From Brachyspira hampsonii 30446 (lineage in GTDB: Bacteria; Spirochaetota; Brachyspiria; Brachyspirales; Brachyspiraceae), in NCBI RefSeq assembly GCF_000316195.1, contig NZ_JH994110.1, forward strand, positions 786,407 to 850,406: 64,000 nucleotides of DNA, written 5' to 3'. The stretch's first letter is position 1. Every line of letters starts with the position of its first letter. The position numbers were made by a program, and so were the translations under genes. The notes under the pieces are model-generated. The model was not told the origin of the DNA and did no database searches. It saw only the letters and a program-made list of their open reading frames with translations. Below are positions 27,406-37,153 of this stretch, piece after piece.

Positions 27406-28089
27406 ATGAATAAATACAATAGAGTTACAATAGTTTGCGGTCATTATGGTGTTGGGAAAACTACTTTTTCTATTAACTATAGTATGTATATTAGAAATTT
27501 TACATCTAAAGATATTTATATTGCTGATTTAGATGTTGTGAACCCTTATTTCAGATCCAGAGAACATTCTTCGTATTTAGAAGAAAAAAATATAAAAGTT
27601 ATAGGAAGCTACCTTCCGCGGTCAGGTTCTGATTTACCTGCGGTTTCTGCTGAAGTTTATTCTATTTTCGATAGAAAAGATATTATAGGGATAATTGATA
27701 TGGGTGGCAATTCAGCAGGCAGTTTATCATTTGCTTCTTTTCGTGATAATGTTGATATTAATGAAACGGATGTTTTTTTTCTTTTTAACGCTAACAGAAA
27801 AGAAAATTCTGATTTTGAATCGGCATTAGGGCATTTATTAAGTATAGAGGCAACACTTGGATTAAATGTAACTGCTATAGTAAATAATACTCATTTAATG
27901 GATGAAACTTCTTTTGATGATATAGAAAGAGGAGAAAATATAGCGTATAATTTATCTAAAGAGAAAAATATTCCGATAAAATTTACTTGTATTAACAGCA
28001 AATTTTATCGTAACAATTCTAAAATATCGACTAAATATGATTTATTTGTAATTGATTATGATATAAAAAAGATAGGAAATATTATATAG
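27406..28089 (+). CDS. P-loop ATP-binding protein (MinD/CobB-like fold)
   Basis: From ATG 27406 (GGGAAA upstream) the protein has 227 residues. VCGHYGVGKTTFSINY is a Walker A motif, IADLDVVNPYFRSRE is the switch-like region of deviant P-loop NTPases, and IIDMGGNSAGSLSF is the Walker B equivalent. The fold is that of MinD/ParA/CobB-type ATPases, but it lacks the KGG deviant Walker A of MinD. No partner pattern reveals the substrate. It is followed by an unknown gene seven bases on and by a heptosyltransferase, probably one operon. Confidence 0.65.
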   Translation: MNKYNRVTIVCGHYGVGKTTFSINYSMYIRNFTSKDIYIADLDVVNPYFRSREHSSYLEEKNIKVIGSYLPRSGSDLPAVSAEVYSIFDRKDIIGIIDMGGNSAGSLSFASFRDNVDINETDVFFLFNANRKENSDFESALGHLLSIEATLGLNVTAIVNNTHLMDETSFDDIERGENIAYNLSKEKNIPIKFTCINSKFYRNNSKISTKYDLFVIDYDIKKIGNII

Positions 28090-28096
28090 TTGATTT

Positions 28097-28858
28097 ATGG
28101 ATTATGGTAATGTCAGATTATATGAGATAGCCTCTATGTTATCACCTAGCGTATATGAAACTATATTCTATAGTCAGTATCAAGGGCGTTCGGATAAGGA
28201 TGCCTTGATTTTAGATGATGAAACATTTGAGAGATGTCATGTATCTGATAATGTTTATAAGAATTTTCTATTTTCTAATGCTGCAAGGCTTGGAAAAAGT
28301 ATTGATTATGTAGGTCTTAATCAGATGCATAGTGCGGTAATAGAAGATATGAAAATAACTGAAAATGACATATCTGTAAAATTAAATGATATTATTTTAA
28401 CTAATTTGGCTAATACTTTAATAGATATAAAATCTATGGATGTAAGATTGGAGCCTTTTTATATTACTTTGTTATTTAAAGGTATAAATTATTATTCTAA
28501 TAACTATATAGATGAGAATGAAAAATTAATACCTATTGATGAAAGCCCTGTAAATTCTATATATCGTCAGGATCAATTATCTTTTATTAATGACAAGCAT
28601 ATAGATATAGTAATTTCAACGCAGTATATAGATAATAAATTAAAATATATTATAATAAATTGCAGCAATATTGAAGTTGTTGAGTCTGCTAAAGATACTT
28701 GGAAAAATATTTTTAAAAATGACTTTTCTATGCTTTATGAATATTTTCAAAATATTAGAAAGTCTAGTAATTTGATAATAGAAGGAACTGTTTATAAAAC
28801 TATAATATCAGGATATGAAAAATTTATGGATGATTTCATAGATTTAGATGATTTTTAA
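28097..28858 (+). CDS. protein of unknown function
   Basis: A 253-residue soluble protein that I do not recognise. It begins MDYGNVRLYEIASMLSPSVYETIF, split here as MDYGNVRLYEIASML and SPSVYETIF, with mixed alpha/beta character, no signal peptide, no membrane helix and no clear catalytic motif. It starts seven bases after the P-loop ATPase gene and ends 24 bases before the heptosyltransferase gene. Its function may be tied to the ATPase; that is inference from position. Confidence 0.4.
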   Translation: MDYGNVRLYEIASMLSPSVYETIFYSQYQGRSDKDALILDDETFERCHVSDNVYKNFLFSNAARLGKSIDYVGLNQMHSAVIEDMKITENDISVKLNDIILTNLANTLIDIKSMDVRLEPFYITLLFKGINYYSNNYIDENEKLIPIDESPVNSIYRQDQLSFINDKHIDIVISTQYIDNKLKYIIINCSNIEVVESAKDTWKNIFKNDFSMLYEYFQNIRKSSNLIIEGTVYKTIISGYEKFMDDFIDLDDF

Positions 28859-28882
28859 TTATATTTTATAATTTGATTTTTT

Positions 28883-29863
28883 ATGGAAAATATTAAAAAC
28901 TTACTTATACATTCTCCTAATTGGCTTGGAGATATAATTATGTCTATGCCTGCTATTCATTTAATAAAAGAAAAATATGAAGGCATAAAAATTACTGTAA
29001 TGGCAAAAAAATCTATGTTTGGAGTTTTTGAGGCTTCTGATTTAGTTGATGAATGTTTGGAAGTAAAAAGATTTCCTCATTTGAGAAAATATCATTTTGA
29101 TGCTGCTTTGATTCTTCCTAATTCATTTGAAAGTGCTTTTAGAGTATTCGGGCATGGTATAAAAAGGCGTATAGGTTATAAGGCTGATTATAGAAATTTT
29201 ATGCTTACAGATGCAGTTGATAGAAAAGAAGTTAGGTGGATACATACATCTGATTATTATGTTAATTTGCTTAAAGCTATTGGAATAAATGAACAAAGAC
29301 CTAGTATTAAATTAAAAATAAAAGAAGATATATTAAATAAAGCAAAAGATTATCTAAAAACTGTGAATCCTAATAATAAAAAAATATTTGCTTACGGCAT
29401 AGGAGCAACTAACAGTGTAGGTAAGATTTGGAAAGAGGAGTATTTTGCAGAAGCTGCTAATTATTTGTCTAATAAATACGATGCTCTTACTTTATTTATT
29501 ACTACCCCTAATGAAAAAGAGATATCTGATAAAATATCAGCAATGCTTTTAAAAGAGCCTATAATACCTTATATGTCATTAGATATGATAGCTGGTATTT
29601 TAAGTTTATGCGATGGTTTTATAGGCAATGATTCAGGGGCTATGCATGTAGCTTCTATAGTTGGGATACCGACTTTAGCATTATATTTTGCAACACCGGC
29701 ATATCAAAATTTTCCTATTGGAATTAATAGCCAAATAATAGAAAAAAAGCCGGATAATCCTGCATGTATATGCGGCGGTAAAAAATGCAAATTAGAAACA
29801 TTTGAATGCCGTGAGGTTATAAAGCCCAATGAGGTTATAAGCAAATTTGAAGCAATGATATAA
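28883..29863 (+). CDS. waaF: ADP-heptose:LPS heptosyltransferase (GT9)
   Basis: A 326-residue GT9 enzyme. The N-terminus LLIHSPNWLGDIIMSMPAI is the classic heptosyltransferase II start; GIGATNSVGKIWKEEYF and GNDSGAMHVASIVGIPTLALY form the nucleotide-sugar binding site. It transfers heptose to the lipooligosaccharide inner core on the cytoplasmic face. The C-terminus has a Cys cluster (CICGGKKCKLETFEC), which is seen in some WaaF proteins. WaaF is the best match, but other GT9 roles are possible. Confidence 0.8.
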   Translation: MENIKNLLIHSPNWLGDIIMSMPAIHLIKEKYEGIKITVMAKKSMFGVFEASDLVDECLEVKRFPHLRKYHFDAALILPNSFESAFRVFGHGIKRRIGYKADYRNFMLTDAVDRKEVRWIHTSDYYVNLLKAIGINEQRPSIKLKIKEDILNKAKDYLKTVNPNNKKIFAYGIGATNSVGKIWKEEYFAEAANYLSNKYDALTLFITTPNEKEISDKISAMLLKEPIIPYMSLDMIAGILSLCDGFIGNDSGAMHVASIVGIPTLALYFATPAYQNFPIGINSQIIEKKPDNPACICGGKKCKLETFECREVIKPNEVISKFEAMI

Positions 29864-29869
29864 TTTATG

Positions 29870-30880
29870 TTATCGAATATGAAATTTACTTCTGTTTTGT
29901 TTGCCGTTTATTAAAGTATTTTTTATCCAAGAACTATTATCATTCATAGGAATCCATCTTCTCTCTTCAGCTCTATAATGCCAATCTTTATCTTCCTGAT
30001 AATATATTTGTATTGTGCTGCCCTCATGTATATTTAGTATTTCATTATCATGATAGTTAAATTCATCATAATCTGTACATGATTTCTGTCCCATTTCTGA
30101 ATAATATTCATTTAGCGACATTAATAATTCATTTAGTTTATCATCCATTTCTTTAACATTAAGTCCTAATTTTTTAGCCTCTCTTATAGTAATAGGGTAG
30201 TTATGAGAAGGATAAGCAGAATTAAGCGAATTTGATATATTATCTATTAATTTTTGATCTTTCATGTGATATGATAAAATATCTTTACATAACTTTATTG
30301 AAAGGCTTGAAGCTCTATCTACAGCCCCCAAAACTAAAGGGTGTATATATTTGTATATATGTTCATAAGGATTATTATCATTATTATTTGACTGCTCTTT
30401 CCATAACTTTATAACCCTAGCCAATTCGTCCTGACTGACATATACAAGACTATTATCTTTATTTACAGGGGATAATTCATGCTGAAGAGAAGTATCTACA
30501 GCAGTTATAAATGCTAAAGGACCCATTTGTATCTCATCAGCCCCCAAACAAAGCATTGTAGCAGCACTTGCAGCTTCTAAAGGCAGCAAAGCCACAACTT
30601 TTTTGGCAGACTCTCTAAGAAGATGTACTATTCTTAAAGAGGCCTGTCCACTTCCGCCGGAACTTTTTATGAAGAAGTATATTTTATCGCATTTTCCTAT
30701 ATGTTTAAGTATATCAGAGAGTACAATTACATCATTTTGGCATACACTTCCTCCATTAGAGTTCCAATATGAAAGTAATGGGGCATCAAGCTGTTTTGTA
30801 ATTTTATTAATAATCTCTTGAGTTTTAGAAAATAATATAGGCGGTTTAATAGTTTTTGCCTGGGATTTCTTATCAGCCAT
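29870..30880 (-). CDS. SDH/ClpP-like serine protease family protein
   Basis: A 336-residue protein with the crotonase-like fold of serine-dehydrogenase-type proteinases and SppA. FFIKSSGGSGQASLRIVHLL is the oxyanion region, and LEAASAATMLCLGADEIQMG carries the likely nucleophile Ser. The usual Gly-Pro-Ile-Asp-Pro that follows in this family is replaced by ITAVDTS. No signal peptide, so it is probably cytoplasmic or membrane-peripheral. The C-terminal 80 residues are charged and unlike known members. It is divergent from flaA and converges with waaF, with a six-base gap. Confidence 0.65.
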   Translation of the reverse strand: MADKKSQAKTIKPPILFSKTQEIINKITKQLDAPLLSYWNSNGGSVCQNDVIVLSDILKHIGKCDKIYFFIKSSGGSGQASLRIVHLLRESAKKVVALLPLEAASAATMLCLGADEIQMGPLAFITAVDTSLQHELSPVNKDNSLVYVSQDELARVIKLWKEQSNNNDNNPYEHIYKYIHPLVLGAVDRASSLSIKLCKDILSYHMKDQKLIDNISNSLNSAYPSHNYPITIREAKKLGLNVKEMDDKLNELLMSLNEYYSEMGQKSCTDYDEFNYHDNEILNIHEGSTIQIYYQEDKDWHYRAEERRWIPMNDNSSWIKNTLINGKQNRSKFHIR

Positions 30881-30984
30881 AGTGCAAACCTCATTTTTAA
30901 TTTACATAATTACATTTTTGCGTAATATTCTATATTAATAATAGATAATGTCAAATATTGATTTATTTTTTTGATTAAATTTGC

Positions 30985-31013
30985 TTGACAAATTAAGAAA
31001 TTTAGTGTATAAA
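30985..31013 (+). promoter_or_regulatory. sigma-70 promoter of flaA
   Basis: TTGACA and TATAAA with a 17-base spacer place the start near 31020, with a 40-base leader and AAGGAG at 31044-31049. It is close to the vegetative consensus rather than to a sigma-28 flagellar promoter. Confidence 0.75.
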
Positions 31014-31060
31014 AGTTATATTATTATGCTTATTAATTAGTACAAGGAGTGCAATAAATT

Positions 31061-32026
31061 ATGAAAAAGTTATTCGTAGTATTAACTTCAATTTTTATCG
31101 CTGCATCTGCTTACGGTTTAACAAACTCAACTTTGATTGATTTTGCTTTAACAGGTAACGCTGATAACTTACAAGCTGGAGAAGGTGATACAAATGAATT
31201 AGTTCCAGTTGCAGAAAATCTTTATAATGATAACTGGGTAGTATGGTTGAATGAATCTGCTAGATTAACAGAAAATCGCAGAAATTCTTATGTTACTAAC
31301 GTAGATAGTAAAGGTAACAATGGTGCTTGGGAAGCTGGTAAAGTTCTTGGTATAAGAGTACATTTCCCATTAGCAGGTTGGAACAGCTATGCTTTAGTAA
31401 AACCAGTATATGAACTTGAAATGTATGGCGGTACTGACGGTACTAAATATACAGAAGGTAAAGGTGTTATACATAATGTCGGCGAAATTAAATCTATAAG
31501 CTCTTGGATTTACGGACGCAATTTCTTAGTTAGCTATTTTGTAAACTTACAAAATGAATACGGTCAATTAAAATCTTATCCTATGGGTACTGTTTACTTC
31601 AATGGTTGGAGACAAGTAAGATGGGAAAACAGAGAATATTTACCTAATGTTCGCGACAGAGTATTAGTAAGAGAACCTCTTTACCCTAGAATGATCCCTT
31701 CTATCAAATTAGATTCTTTAGGTTTCTACAGAACTAAAGATACAGTTGGAGGAGATTTCATCACTTATGTTAAAGATGTAACAGTTGAGTACGATGTAGT
31801 AGTTGTTGATGCTGAAGAAGATATCGATGATGAAGGTACTTGGCAGATCTTAAAAACTGAAAATGACAGAAAACAAGCTATAGAAGCTGCTAGAATACGC
31901 GAGCAAGCTGAATTAAGAGCTCTTGAACAAAGACGTATAGGTGACGGTACTGAACAAGAACAAGGTGCTGCTGCTGATAACGGTGCTGCTGCTGATCAAG
32001 GTGCTGCTGAAGAACAAGCTCAATAA
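31061..32026 (+). CDS. flaA: flagellar filament outer layer (sheath) protein FlaA
   Basis: A 321-residue protein with a signal peptide (about 19 residues ending SAYG). The mature part matches spirochaete Fla[14 protein letters not shown] at the start, [27 protein letters not shown], and [16 protein letters not shown]. It coats the FlaB core of periplasmic flagella and is exported by the Sec route. The C-terminal 30 residues are an Ala/Gly/Gln/Glu low-complexity tail ([18 protein letters not shown]). Its strong promoter, strong ribosome site and perfect terminator indicate a highly expressed single gene. Similarity is greatest to Brachyspira FlaA1. Confidence 0.93.
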   Translation: MKKLFVVLTSIFIAASAYGLTNSTLIDFALTGNADNLQAGEGDTNELVPVAENLYNDNWVVWLNESARLTENRRNSYVTNVDSKGNNGAWEAGKVLGIRVHFPLAGWNSYALVKPVYELEMYGGTDGTKYTEGKGVIHNVGEIKSISSWIYGRNFLVSYFVNLQNEYGQLKSYPMGTVYFNGWRQVRWENREYLPNVRDRVLVREPLYPRMIPSIKLDSLGFYRTKDTVGGDFITYVKDVTVEYDVVVVDAEEDIDDEGTWQILKTENDRKQAIEAARIREQAELRALEQRRIGDGTEQEQGAAADNGAAADQGAAEEQAQ

Positions 32027-32066
32027 TTAAATTAGTTTGGAAATAAAAGGCTAATTAATAGATTAA

Positions 32067-32096
32067 GGGGAAACTTGATAGTTTCCCCTTTTTTTA
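32067..32096 (+). terminator. strong terminator of flaA
   Basis: A perfect nine-base stem GGGGAAACT / AGTTTCCCC with a TGAT tetraloop and eight T bases. Confidence 0.95.
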
Positions 32097-32155
32097 TTGT
32101 ATTTTTTTATATTTTAGAATATAATTTTATTAAAATTATATTTAAGGAGTTATTT

Positions 32156-32719
32156 ATGAGATTAATGAAAGAACCTCTAATAAATAAAGATGATACCCTA
32201 TATATTTGTATTGATGAACAGGCTAAATTAATTCCTGCTGTATATGATGCTGATACTGTTATAAAAAATACTAATATGCTTTTTAGAACTGCTGATATGC
32301 ATAATATTCCTGTTTTAGTTACAGAACAGTATCCTAAAGGTCTTGGCGGTACTGATGAGAAAGTTAAGTTTCCAAAAAATTATAAGCTTTTTGCTAAGGA
32401 ATATTTTAGTATATTTGGTACTGAAGATTTTGTAAATGAGTTTAATTCTATCAATAAAAATAATATTGTAGTTTTTGGTATAGAAACTCATGTTTGTGTT
32501 TATTACAGTGTTGTTCATTTACTAGAGAATGGATATAATGTATATGTTGTTGCTGATGCCTGCTCTTCTAGAACTAAAGAAAGTAAAGATATAGCTTTAA
32601 AACAAATGGCTAATCTTGGTGCTAATATAGTAACTACAGAGATGATAATGTTTGGTCATATAGAAAATTGTAAGGTTTCTTGTTTTAAAGATGTTAGTAA
32701 ATTATTAAAAGATAATTAA
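32156..32719 (+). CDS. isochorismatase-family hydrolase
   Basis: From ATG 32156 (AAGGAG seven bases upstream) the protein has 187 residues. LYICIDEQ carries the first catalytic Asp, EQYPKGLGGT the catalytic Lys, and FGIETHVCVYYS the nucleophile Cys of the cysteine-hydrolase fold shared by nicotinamidases and isochorismatases. The context resembles YcaC-type hydrolases of unknown substrate. There is no signal peptide. It precedes tpiA by 22 bases, so the two are likely co-transcribed. Confidence 0.8.
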   Translation: MRLMKEPLINKDDTLYICIDEQAKLIPAVYDADTVIKNTNMLFRTADMHNIPVLVTEQYPKGLGGTDEKVKFPKNYKLFAKEYFSIFGTEDFVNEFNSINKNNIVVFGIETHVCVYYSVVHLLENGYNVYVVADACSSRTKESKDIALKQMANLGANIVTTEMIMFGHIENCKVSCFKDVSKLLKDN

Positions 32720-32741
32720 TATATAATTTAGGAGAAATAAA

Positions 32742-33503
32742 ATGGCTAGAAAAAAACTTATTGCCGGCAACTGGAAAATGAATAATTCCAATAAAGAAGC
32801 TTTAGAGTTAGTTAATAGCTTGAAAGGTTTAGTTAAAGATGTTAAAGATAGAGATATTATGATAGCTCCTACATTTACTTGTCTAAGCGATGTTCATAAT
32901 GCTATTAAAGGAACTAATATAAAATTAGGTGCTCAGAATTTATATTTTGAGGAAAAAGGTGCTTTTACAGGACAGATTTCTGCTGACATGCTTTTAGCTG
33001 TAGGATGTGAGTATGTTATCATAGGACACTCTGAATGCCGTGATATATTCGGTGAAAAAGATGAACTTATAAACAAGAAAGTAAAAAGAGCTTTAGATAA
33101 GAATCTTATACCTGTTTTATGTGTAGGAGAGCATTTAGAAGAAAGAGAAAAAGGAATTACTTCTGATATAGTAAGCAATCAAACTAAAGAAGCTTTCAAA
33201 GGTTTAAGTGAGGTAGAAGCTAAAAAAGTTGTTATAGCTTATGAACCTGTTTGGGCTATTGGTACAGGTAAAACTGCTACTCCTCAGGACGCTGATGATG
33301 TTCATAAAACTATTAGAGAAACTTTGAAATCTCTTTATAATGATTCTGTTGCTGAAGGTATGATTATACTTTACGGCGGAAGTGTTAATGAAAAAAATGC
33401 TGATGATTTGCTTAATATGCCTAATATAGATGGTGCTTTAGTAGGCGGTGCTTCTTTGGTTGCTGATAAATTTGCTAGGATAGTTAATTATATAGCTAAG
33501 TAA
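32742..33503 (+). CDS. tpiA: triosephosphate isomerase
   Basis: A 253-residue protein of normal length. AGNWKMNN holds the substrate Lys12, IIGHSECR the catalytic His, AYEPVWAIGTGKTA the catalytic Glu and the mobile loop 6, and YGGSVN with GALVGGASL the phosphate site. It interconverts dihydroxyacetone phosphate and glyceraldehyde 3-phosphate in glycolysis. AGGAGA lies before the ATG. Confidence 0.96.
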   Translation: MARKKLIAGNWKMNNSNKEALELVNSLKGLVKDVKDRDIMIAPTFTCLSDVHNAIKGTNIKLGAQNLYFEEKGAFTGQISADMLLAVGCEYVIIGHSECRDIFGEKDELINKKVKRALDKNLIPVLCVGEHLEEREKGITSDIVSNQTKEAFKGLSEVEAKKVVIAYEPVWAIGTGKTATPQDADDVHKTIRETLKSLYNDSVAEGMIILYGGSVNEKNADDLLNMPNIDGALVGGASLVADKFARIVNYIAK

Positions 33504-33525
33504 ATTTAATTATTATATTGTATTT

Positions 33526-33560
33526 AAGGGTAATGCTTTTTTAGTATTACCCTTGTTTTA
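33526..33560 (+). terminator. terminator of tpiA
   Basis: AAGGGTAAT pairs perfectly with ATTACCCTT across an 11-base loop, followed by GTTTTATTTT. Confidence 0.85.
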
Positions 33561-33616
33561 TTTTGCAAAAAATATATAATATATCATTATTAAATAATTT
33601 AAAAGAGCATAATAAT

Positions 33617-34672
33617 TTGAAGATATTTAAATTGTTTTATATATTATTATTTGTTTTCTATTCAAATATTATTTTATTTTCTCAGCAGCCGGAAATTTCG
33701 CTTGTGAAGTTTTATATGTGCGATGGAAAAATTGGTAATTCTAAAATATCTATGTATTTAAATATAATTGATGGAACTAATGTTTGGGGACAATATTATT
33801 ATAAAAATATAAATCAATTTATAAATATAGAAGGACATATTAATGATAATAAGTTATATATTGAAGAGAAAGTCAATAATCGTGTAACGGGATATTTTAA
33901 TGGAATAGTTTCTAATGATTTATTTTTTTCAGGGGAATGGACATCTCAAGATGGAGAGAATAAATATGATTTTTCATTTTATATGAATAAATCTTATCCT
34001 ATAAATACTCTTGATATTATCAATTTAGATTTGGAAGTTACTTTAGATGACGGCAGAAAATTTGAATCGAGTAAAGATGCTGTAATAATAAAAAATGAAA
34101 AAAATCTTAATAATTTAGATAGAATTTCTTTAGATGTTGATGGAGTAAAATCTTTAAATACGAATAGAATAGCATTTATACTTAATAATTCTATTATTGA
34201 TGAATATAATATTTGGAAAAAATCTGAAGAAAATAATGAGGATTTTCAATTAATAAAAGAAATAAATGTTTCTTATTTAGATGAGAATATAATATCATTT
34301 AACATATATAATTATTCTTATACGGGAGGAATTCATGGAATATATAATGCGGTGCCTGCTATATATTTAATTTCAACGGGTGAAAGAATAGGTTTAAATT
34401 TATCAGAGCTAATAGAAAATAAAAATGATAGGGAATTAGTTAATTTGATGAGAAGTAAATTGCTAAGGAATTTTACAGAAAAAGATTTTTTTGATTTTTA
34501 TTCTATTGAACTTAGTGATATTTATGATGTAACTCCATCTGGTATAAGATTTATATGGCCTTTATATAAGATTGCCGATTATGCTCATGGTATTATAGAA
34601 ATTGAGTTTACATATTTAGAGCTTAAGCCTTTTATAAAAAAAGATTCTAAATTTTGGTATTTGTTTAGATAA
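33617..34672 (+). CDS. exported DUF3298-type protein
   Basis: I choose TTG 33617, which gives MKIFKLFYILLFVFYSNIILFS as signal peptide (351 residues); an upstream TTG at 33563 adds an Asn/Leu-rich stretch that would spoil the signal. The second half has the DUF3298 pattern: SYTGGIHGIYNAVPAIYL, STGERIGLNLSELIE, and a C-terminal WPLYKIADYAHGIIEIEFTY block. DUF3298 domains occur in RsiV-like and other periplasmic or surface proteins and bind proteins. No membrane anchor follows, so it is probably periplasmic. Confidence 0.65.
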   Translation: MKIFKLFYILLFVFYSNIILFSQQPEISLVKFYMCDGKIGNSKISMYLNIIDGTNVWGQYYYKNINQFINIEGHINDNKLYIEEKVNNRVTGYFNGIVSNDLFFSGEWTSQDGENKYDFSFYMNKSYPINTLDIINLDLEVTLDDGRKFESSKDAVIIKNEKNLNNLDRISLDVDGVKSLNTNRIAFILNNSIIDEYNIWKKSEENNEDFQLIKEINVSYLDENIISFNIYNYSYTGGIHGIYNAVPAIYLISTGERIGLNLSELIENKNDRELVNLMRSKLLRNFTEKDFFDFYSIELSDIYDVTPSGIRFIWPLYKIADYAHGIIEIEFTYLELKPFIKKDSKFWYLFR

Positions 34673-34709
34673 ATATTTATTGTTTTATATTCTATAAAGG
34701 ACATATTTT

Positions 34710-35411
34710 ATGAATGATAATGATATTCACCCAATAATGAAAGAGCTTACAAAAGTTACTAAAGAAATGCCTATGCCTGTTGTGACTGAAATAAAAATAA
34801 TAACAAACAGAGATGCATATAAAATTTTAATATCTACAATGCTTTCACTTAGGACAAAAGATCCTACAACTAGAGATGCTTCTATGAGATTATTTGAAAA
34901 AGCAGGCAATCCTAAAGACATGCTTAAACTTACAGAAGAAGAAATAGAAAAACTTATATATCCTGTTGGTTTTTATAAAGTAAAGGCTAAAAATATATTG
35001 GAAGTATCTAAAATGATAATAGATGATTATAATGGACAGGTGCCTGATGAAATAGATGAACTTTTGAAGCTTAAAGGGGTGGGGAGAAAAGTTGCCAATT
35101 TGGTAGTAACTGAAGCATTTGATAAAGACGGTATATGCGTAGATACTCATGTTCATAGGATATCAAACAGATTCGGATATGTTCATACAAAAACTCCTGA
35201 AGAGACAGAGTTTGCTTTAAGAGATAAACTTCCTAAAGAGTATTGGAGGATTTATAATGACACTTTGGTTGTTTATGGACAGAATTTATGCAAGCCTATT
35301 TCTCCATTATGCCAAAAATGCACAGTATCTCAGTATTGCGATTATTTTAAAAATGAATATAAAGAGCATAAAGAGAAAAATAAAGAAAAAAAATCTAATA
35401 AGAAAAAATAA
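34710..35411 (+). CDS. nth: endonuclease III
   Basis: A 233-residue protein. The helix-hairpin-helix [15 protein letters not shown] contains the catalytic Lys, and [12 protein letters not shown] the catalytic Asp. The Fe4S4 motif [17 protein letters not shown] has the standard C-x6-C-x2-C-x5-C spacing. It removes oxidised pyrimidines and nicks the abasic site in base excision repair. The C-terminal 20 residues are a Lys/Glu-rich tail. A DMT exporter gene converges, with a six-base gap. Confidence 0.93.
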   Translation: MNDNDIHPIMKELTKVTKEMPMPVVTEIKIITNRDAYKILISTMLSLRTKDPTTRDASMRLFEKAGNPKDMLKLTEEEIEKLIYPVGFYKVKAKNILEVSKMIIDDYNGQVPDEIDELLKLKGVGRKVANLVVTEAFDKDGICVDTHVHRISNRFGYVHTKTPEETEFALRDKLPKEYWRIYNDTLVVYGQNLCKPISPLCQKCTVSQYCDYFKNEYKEHKEKNKEKKSNKKK

Positions 35412-35416
35412 ATATA

Positions 35417-36346
35417 TTATTGATTGTTTATTATCTTTTTCGTATTTATTTTATTCATTTTTTTGAATGAAATATTTGCCTGCGATATTATAACGCCTAA
35501 TAATATAAAAACTATTCCTATTACAGCAAATACAGTTATATTTTCATCTAAAATTATTTTTGAAGCTATTAAAGTTATTATTGGTATAAAGTATATATAT
35601 GTATTAGTTTTTACAGCACCTAATATTTTTATGGAATAAGCCCAAGTTATAAAACATAAAGTGCATGCTATAAAAGATAAAAATAAAAAATTTATTAAGT
35701 TTATAGGTTTTAAATAATCATTTATATTTACATCAAAACCCATAAATAACATTGCAGGCATCATAAATATTATTCCATACATAAAAGTTTTTTTAGTTAT
35801 TAAAACAGAATTATATCCCAAATCTGAAATTTTTTTCACTAATACAGAATATATTCCCCACATAACAGCAGCTAATACGGCAAACATATCGCCTATGGGA
35901 TTTATTTTTAATATAAACTTTCCATTGAATGCTATTACAAATATACCGATTATAGCAAATATGAATCCTATAAAGAAATTAATTTTTAATTTTTCTTTCA
36001 AAAATACTGATGCGAATATTCCTGTAAATAATGGTCCTATAGCAACCAAAATACCGACATTTGATGCCAAAGAATAGTTTAATGCTATATTTTCAAATAA
36101 ATAATAAAGTGTTATTCCGCTTAATCCTGTAGCTGCAAATAATATTTCTTCTTTTTTGGTGTGTATTTTATTATTTTTGCGGTATATTATTAAGAGTAAA
36201 GCAAATCCTAATAAAAACCTGCTGAAAAGTATCTCTATAGGAGAGAAATCTCTTAATAATATTTTTGTAGAAATAAAAGTAATACCCCACATTAATACAC
36301 TGAAAAATGTGCATAAGTATGCTTTAATATTTTGATTGATAAACAT
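35417..36346 (-). CDS. EamA/DMT family transporter
   Basis: 309 residues with ten predicted membrane helices in two EamA repeats. The first begins YLCTFFSVLMWGITFISTKI and contains FSRFLLGFALLLIIY; the second begins NPIGDMFAVLAAVMWGIYSV. Drug/metabolite exporters of this family move amino acids or other small metabolites; the substrate cannot be told. The tail is basic (FKKMNKINTKK). Confidence 0.85.
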   Translation of the reverse strand: MFINQNIKAYLCTFFSVLMWGITFISTKILLRDFSPIEILFSRFLLGFALLLIIYRKNNKIHTKKEEILFAATGLSGITLYYLFENIALNYSLASNVGILVAIGPLFTGIFASVFLKEKLKINFFIGFIFAIIGIFVIAFNGKFILKINPIGDMFAVLAAVMWGIYSVLVKKISDLGYNSVLITKKTFMYGIIFMMPAMLFMGFDVNINDYLKPINLINFLFLSFIACTLCFITWAYSIKILGAVKTNTYIYFIPIITLIASKIILDENITVFAVIGIVFILLGVIISQANISFKKMNKINTKKIINNQ

Positions 36347-36360
36347 TATGTTTTTTCCAG

Positions 36361-36510
36361 CTATTTAGAAGAGTCTCTTATAATATTTTTTATATATTCA
36401 TCATCTTCTATGACTTTTATAGAGTTCTTATTATCTGTTTCTTTTTTATCAGAACAAGACAATAATAATAACATCATTAAAATTAATAAACAATATATCT
36501 TTTTCATCAT
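36361..36510 (-). CDS. 49-residue lipoprotein
   Basis: From the ATG at 36510 or the next at 36507 the frame encodes MKKIYCLLILMMLLLLSC, a lipoprotein signal with lipobox LLSC, and then a 30-residue charged tail (DKKETDNKNSIKVIEDDEY). An upstream extension is hydrophobic without sense and is unlikely. It is divergent from the rhodanese gene, which is also a lipoprotein. Function unknown. Confidence 0.5.
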   Translation of the reverse strand: MMKKIYCLLILMMLLLLSCSDKKETDNKNSIKVIEDDEYIKNIIRDSSK

Positions 36511-36684
36511 TATTATACTATCCGCAAATAAATTATTATATAAACAGCATATTATATAAACAGTATAGTCATTAAAAATATAAAAAATAATTACTTTATC
36601 AATAAAATAGTTTGACAAAATGTTTAAATATAATATTATTGTTATTAACATAATATCGGAATAATTTTAAAGGAACTATTGAAT

Positions 36685-37077
36685 ATGAAAAAAATTTCAT
36701 TATATTTTATTATTTCAGTATCATTATTATTTGTATTTTCATGCTCTAAAAAACCTTATGATAATATCAATTTAAAAAAAGCATTAGATTTGATGACTAA
36801 ATCAACTAATTTAGTTTTATTGGATGTTAGAACAGCAGAAGAATATATGGGAGGAAGTGCTCCTAATTCTATTAATATTGATGTTCTCAATACAGATTTC
36901 AAAAGTAAAATAGATCTTTTAGATAAAAATAAAGAATATATAGTATACTGCAGAAGCGGAAACAGATCTTCTATAGCTTCAAGTATAATGGCTACCAATG
37001 GCTTTTTACATGTTTATAATTTGCAAAATGTAAGTTATGCAGATTTTGTAAATGCCATATTAACAAACCAAAATTAA
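36685..37077 (+). CDS. rhodanese-domain lipoprotein
   Basis: From ATG 36685 the protein has 130 residues. A lipoprotein signal ends FVFSC (Cys20). One rhodanese domain follows with LVLLDVRTAEEYMGGSAPN, split here as LLDVRTAEEYMGG, and the active-site loop YCRSGNRSS with Cys89. Single-domain rhodaneses carry persulfide sulfur or act in redox signalling; this one would work in the periplasm. AAAGGA lies upstream. Its role is open, as no sulfur-metabolism genes are nearby. Confidence 0.85.
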   Translation: MKKISLYFIISVSLLFVFSCSKKPYDNINLKKALDLMTKSTNLVLLDVRTAEEYMGGSAPNSINIDVLNTDFKSKIDLLDKNKEYIVYCRSGNRSSIASSIMATNGFLHVYNLQNVSYADFVNAILTNQN

Positions 37078-37103
37078 TTTATAAATAAGCAAGAATAATT
37101 ATT

Positions 37104-37139
37104 AATAAGCATGGAAATTAAACTCCATGCTTATTTTTA
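37104..37139. terminator. bidirectional terminator
   Basis: A perfect 12-base stem AATAAGCATGGA / TCCATGCTTATT with an eight-base loop. It lies between the rhodanese gene and the convergent STAS gene. Confidence 0.85.
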
Positions 37140-37153
37140 TTGTATTATGTGCA

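Noticed and set aside
36507..36525. Leaderless transcription suggested by TATAAT directly before ATG of the small lipoprotein gene (also at 4493)
   Set aside because: No -35 box is found at the right distance in either case and TATAAT occurs often by chance in this AT-rich DNA.
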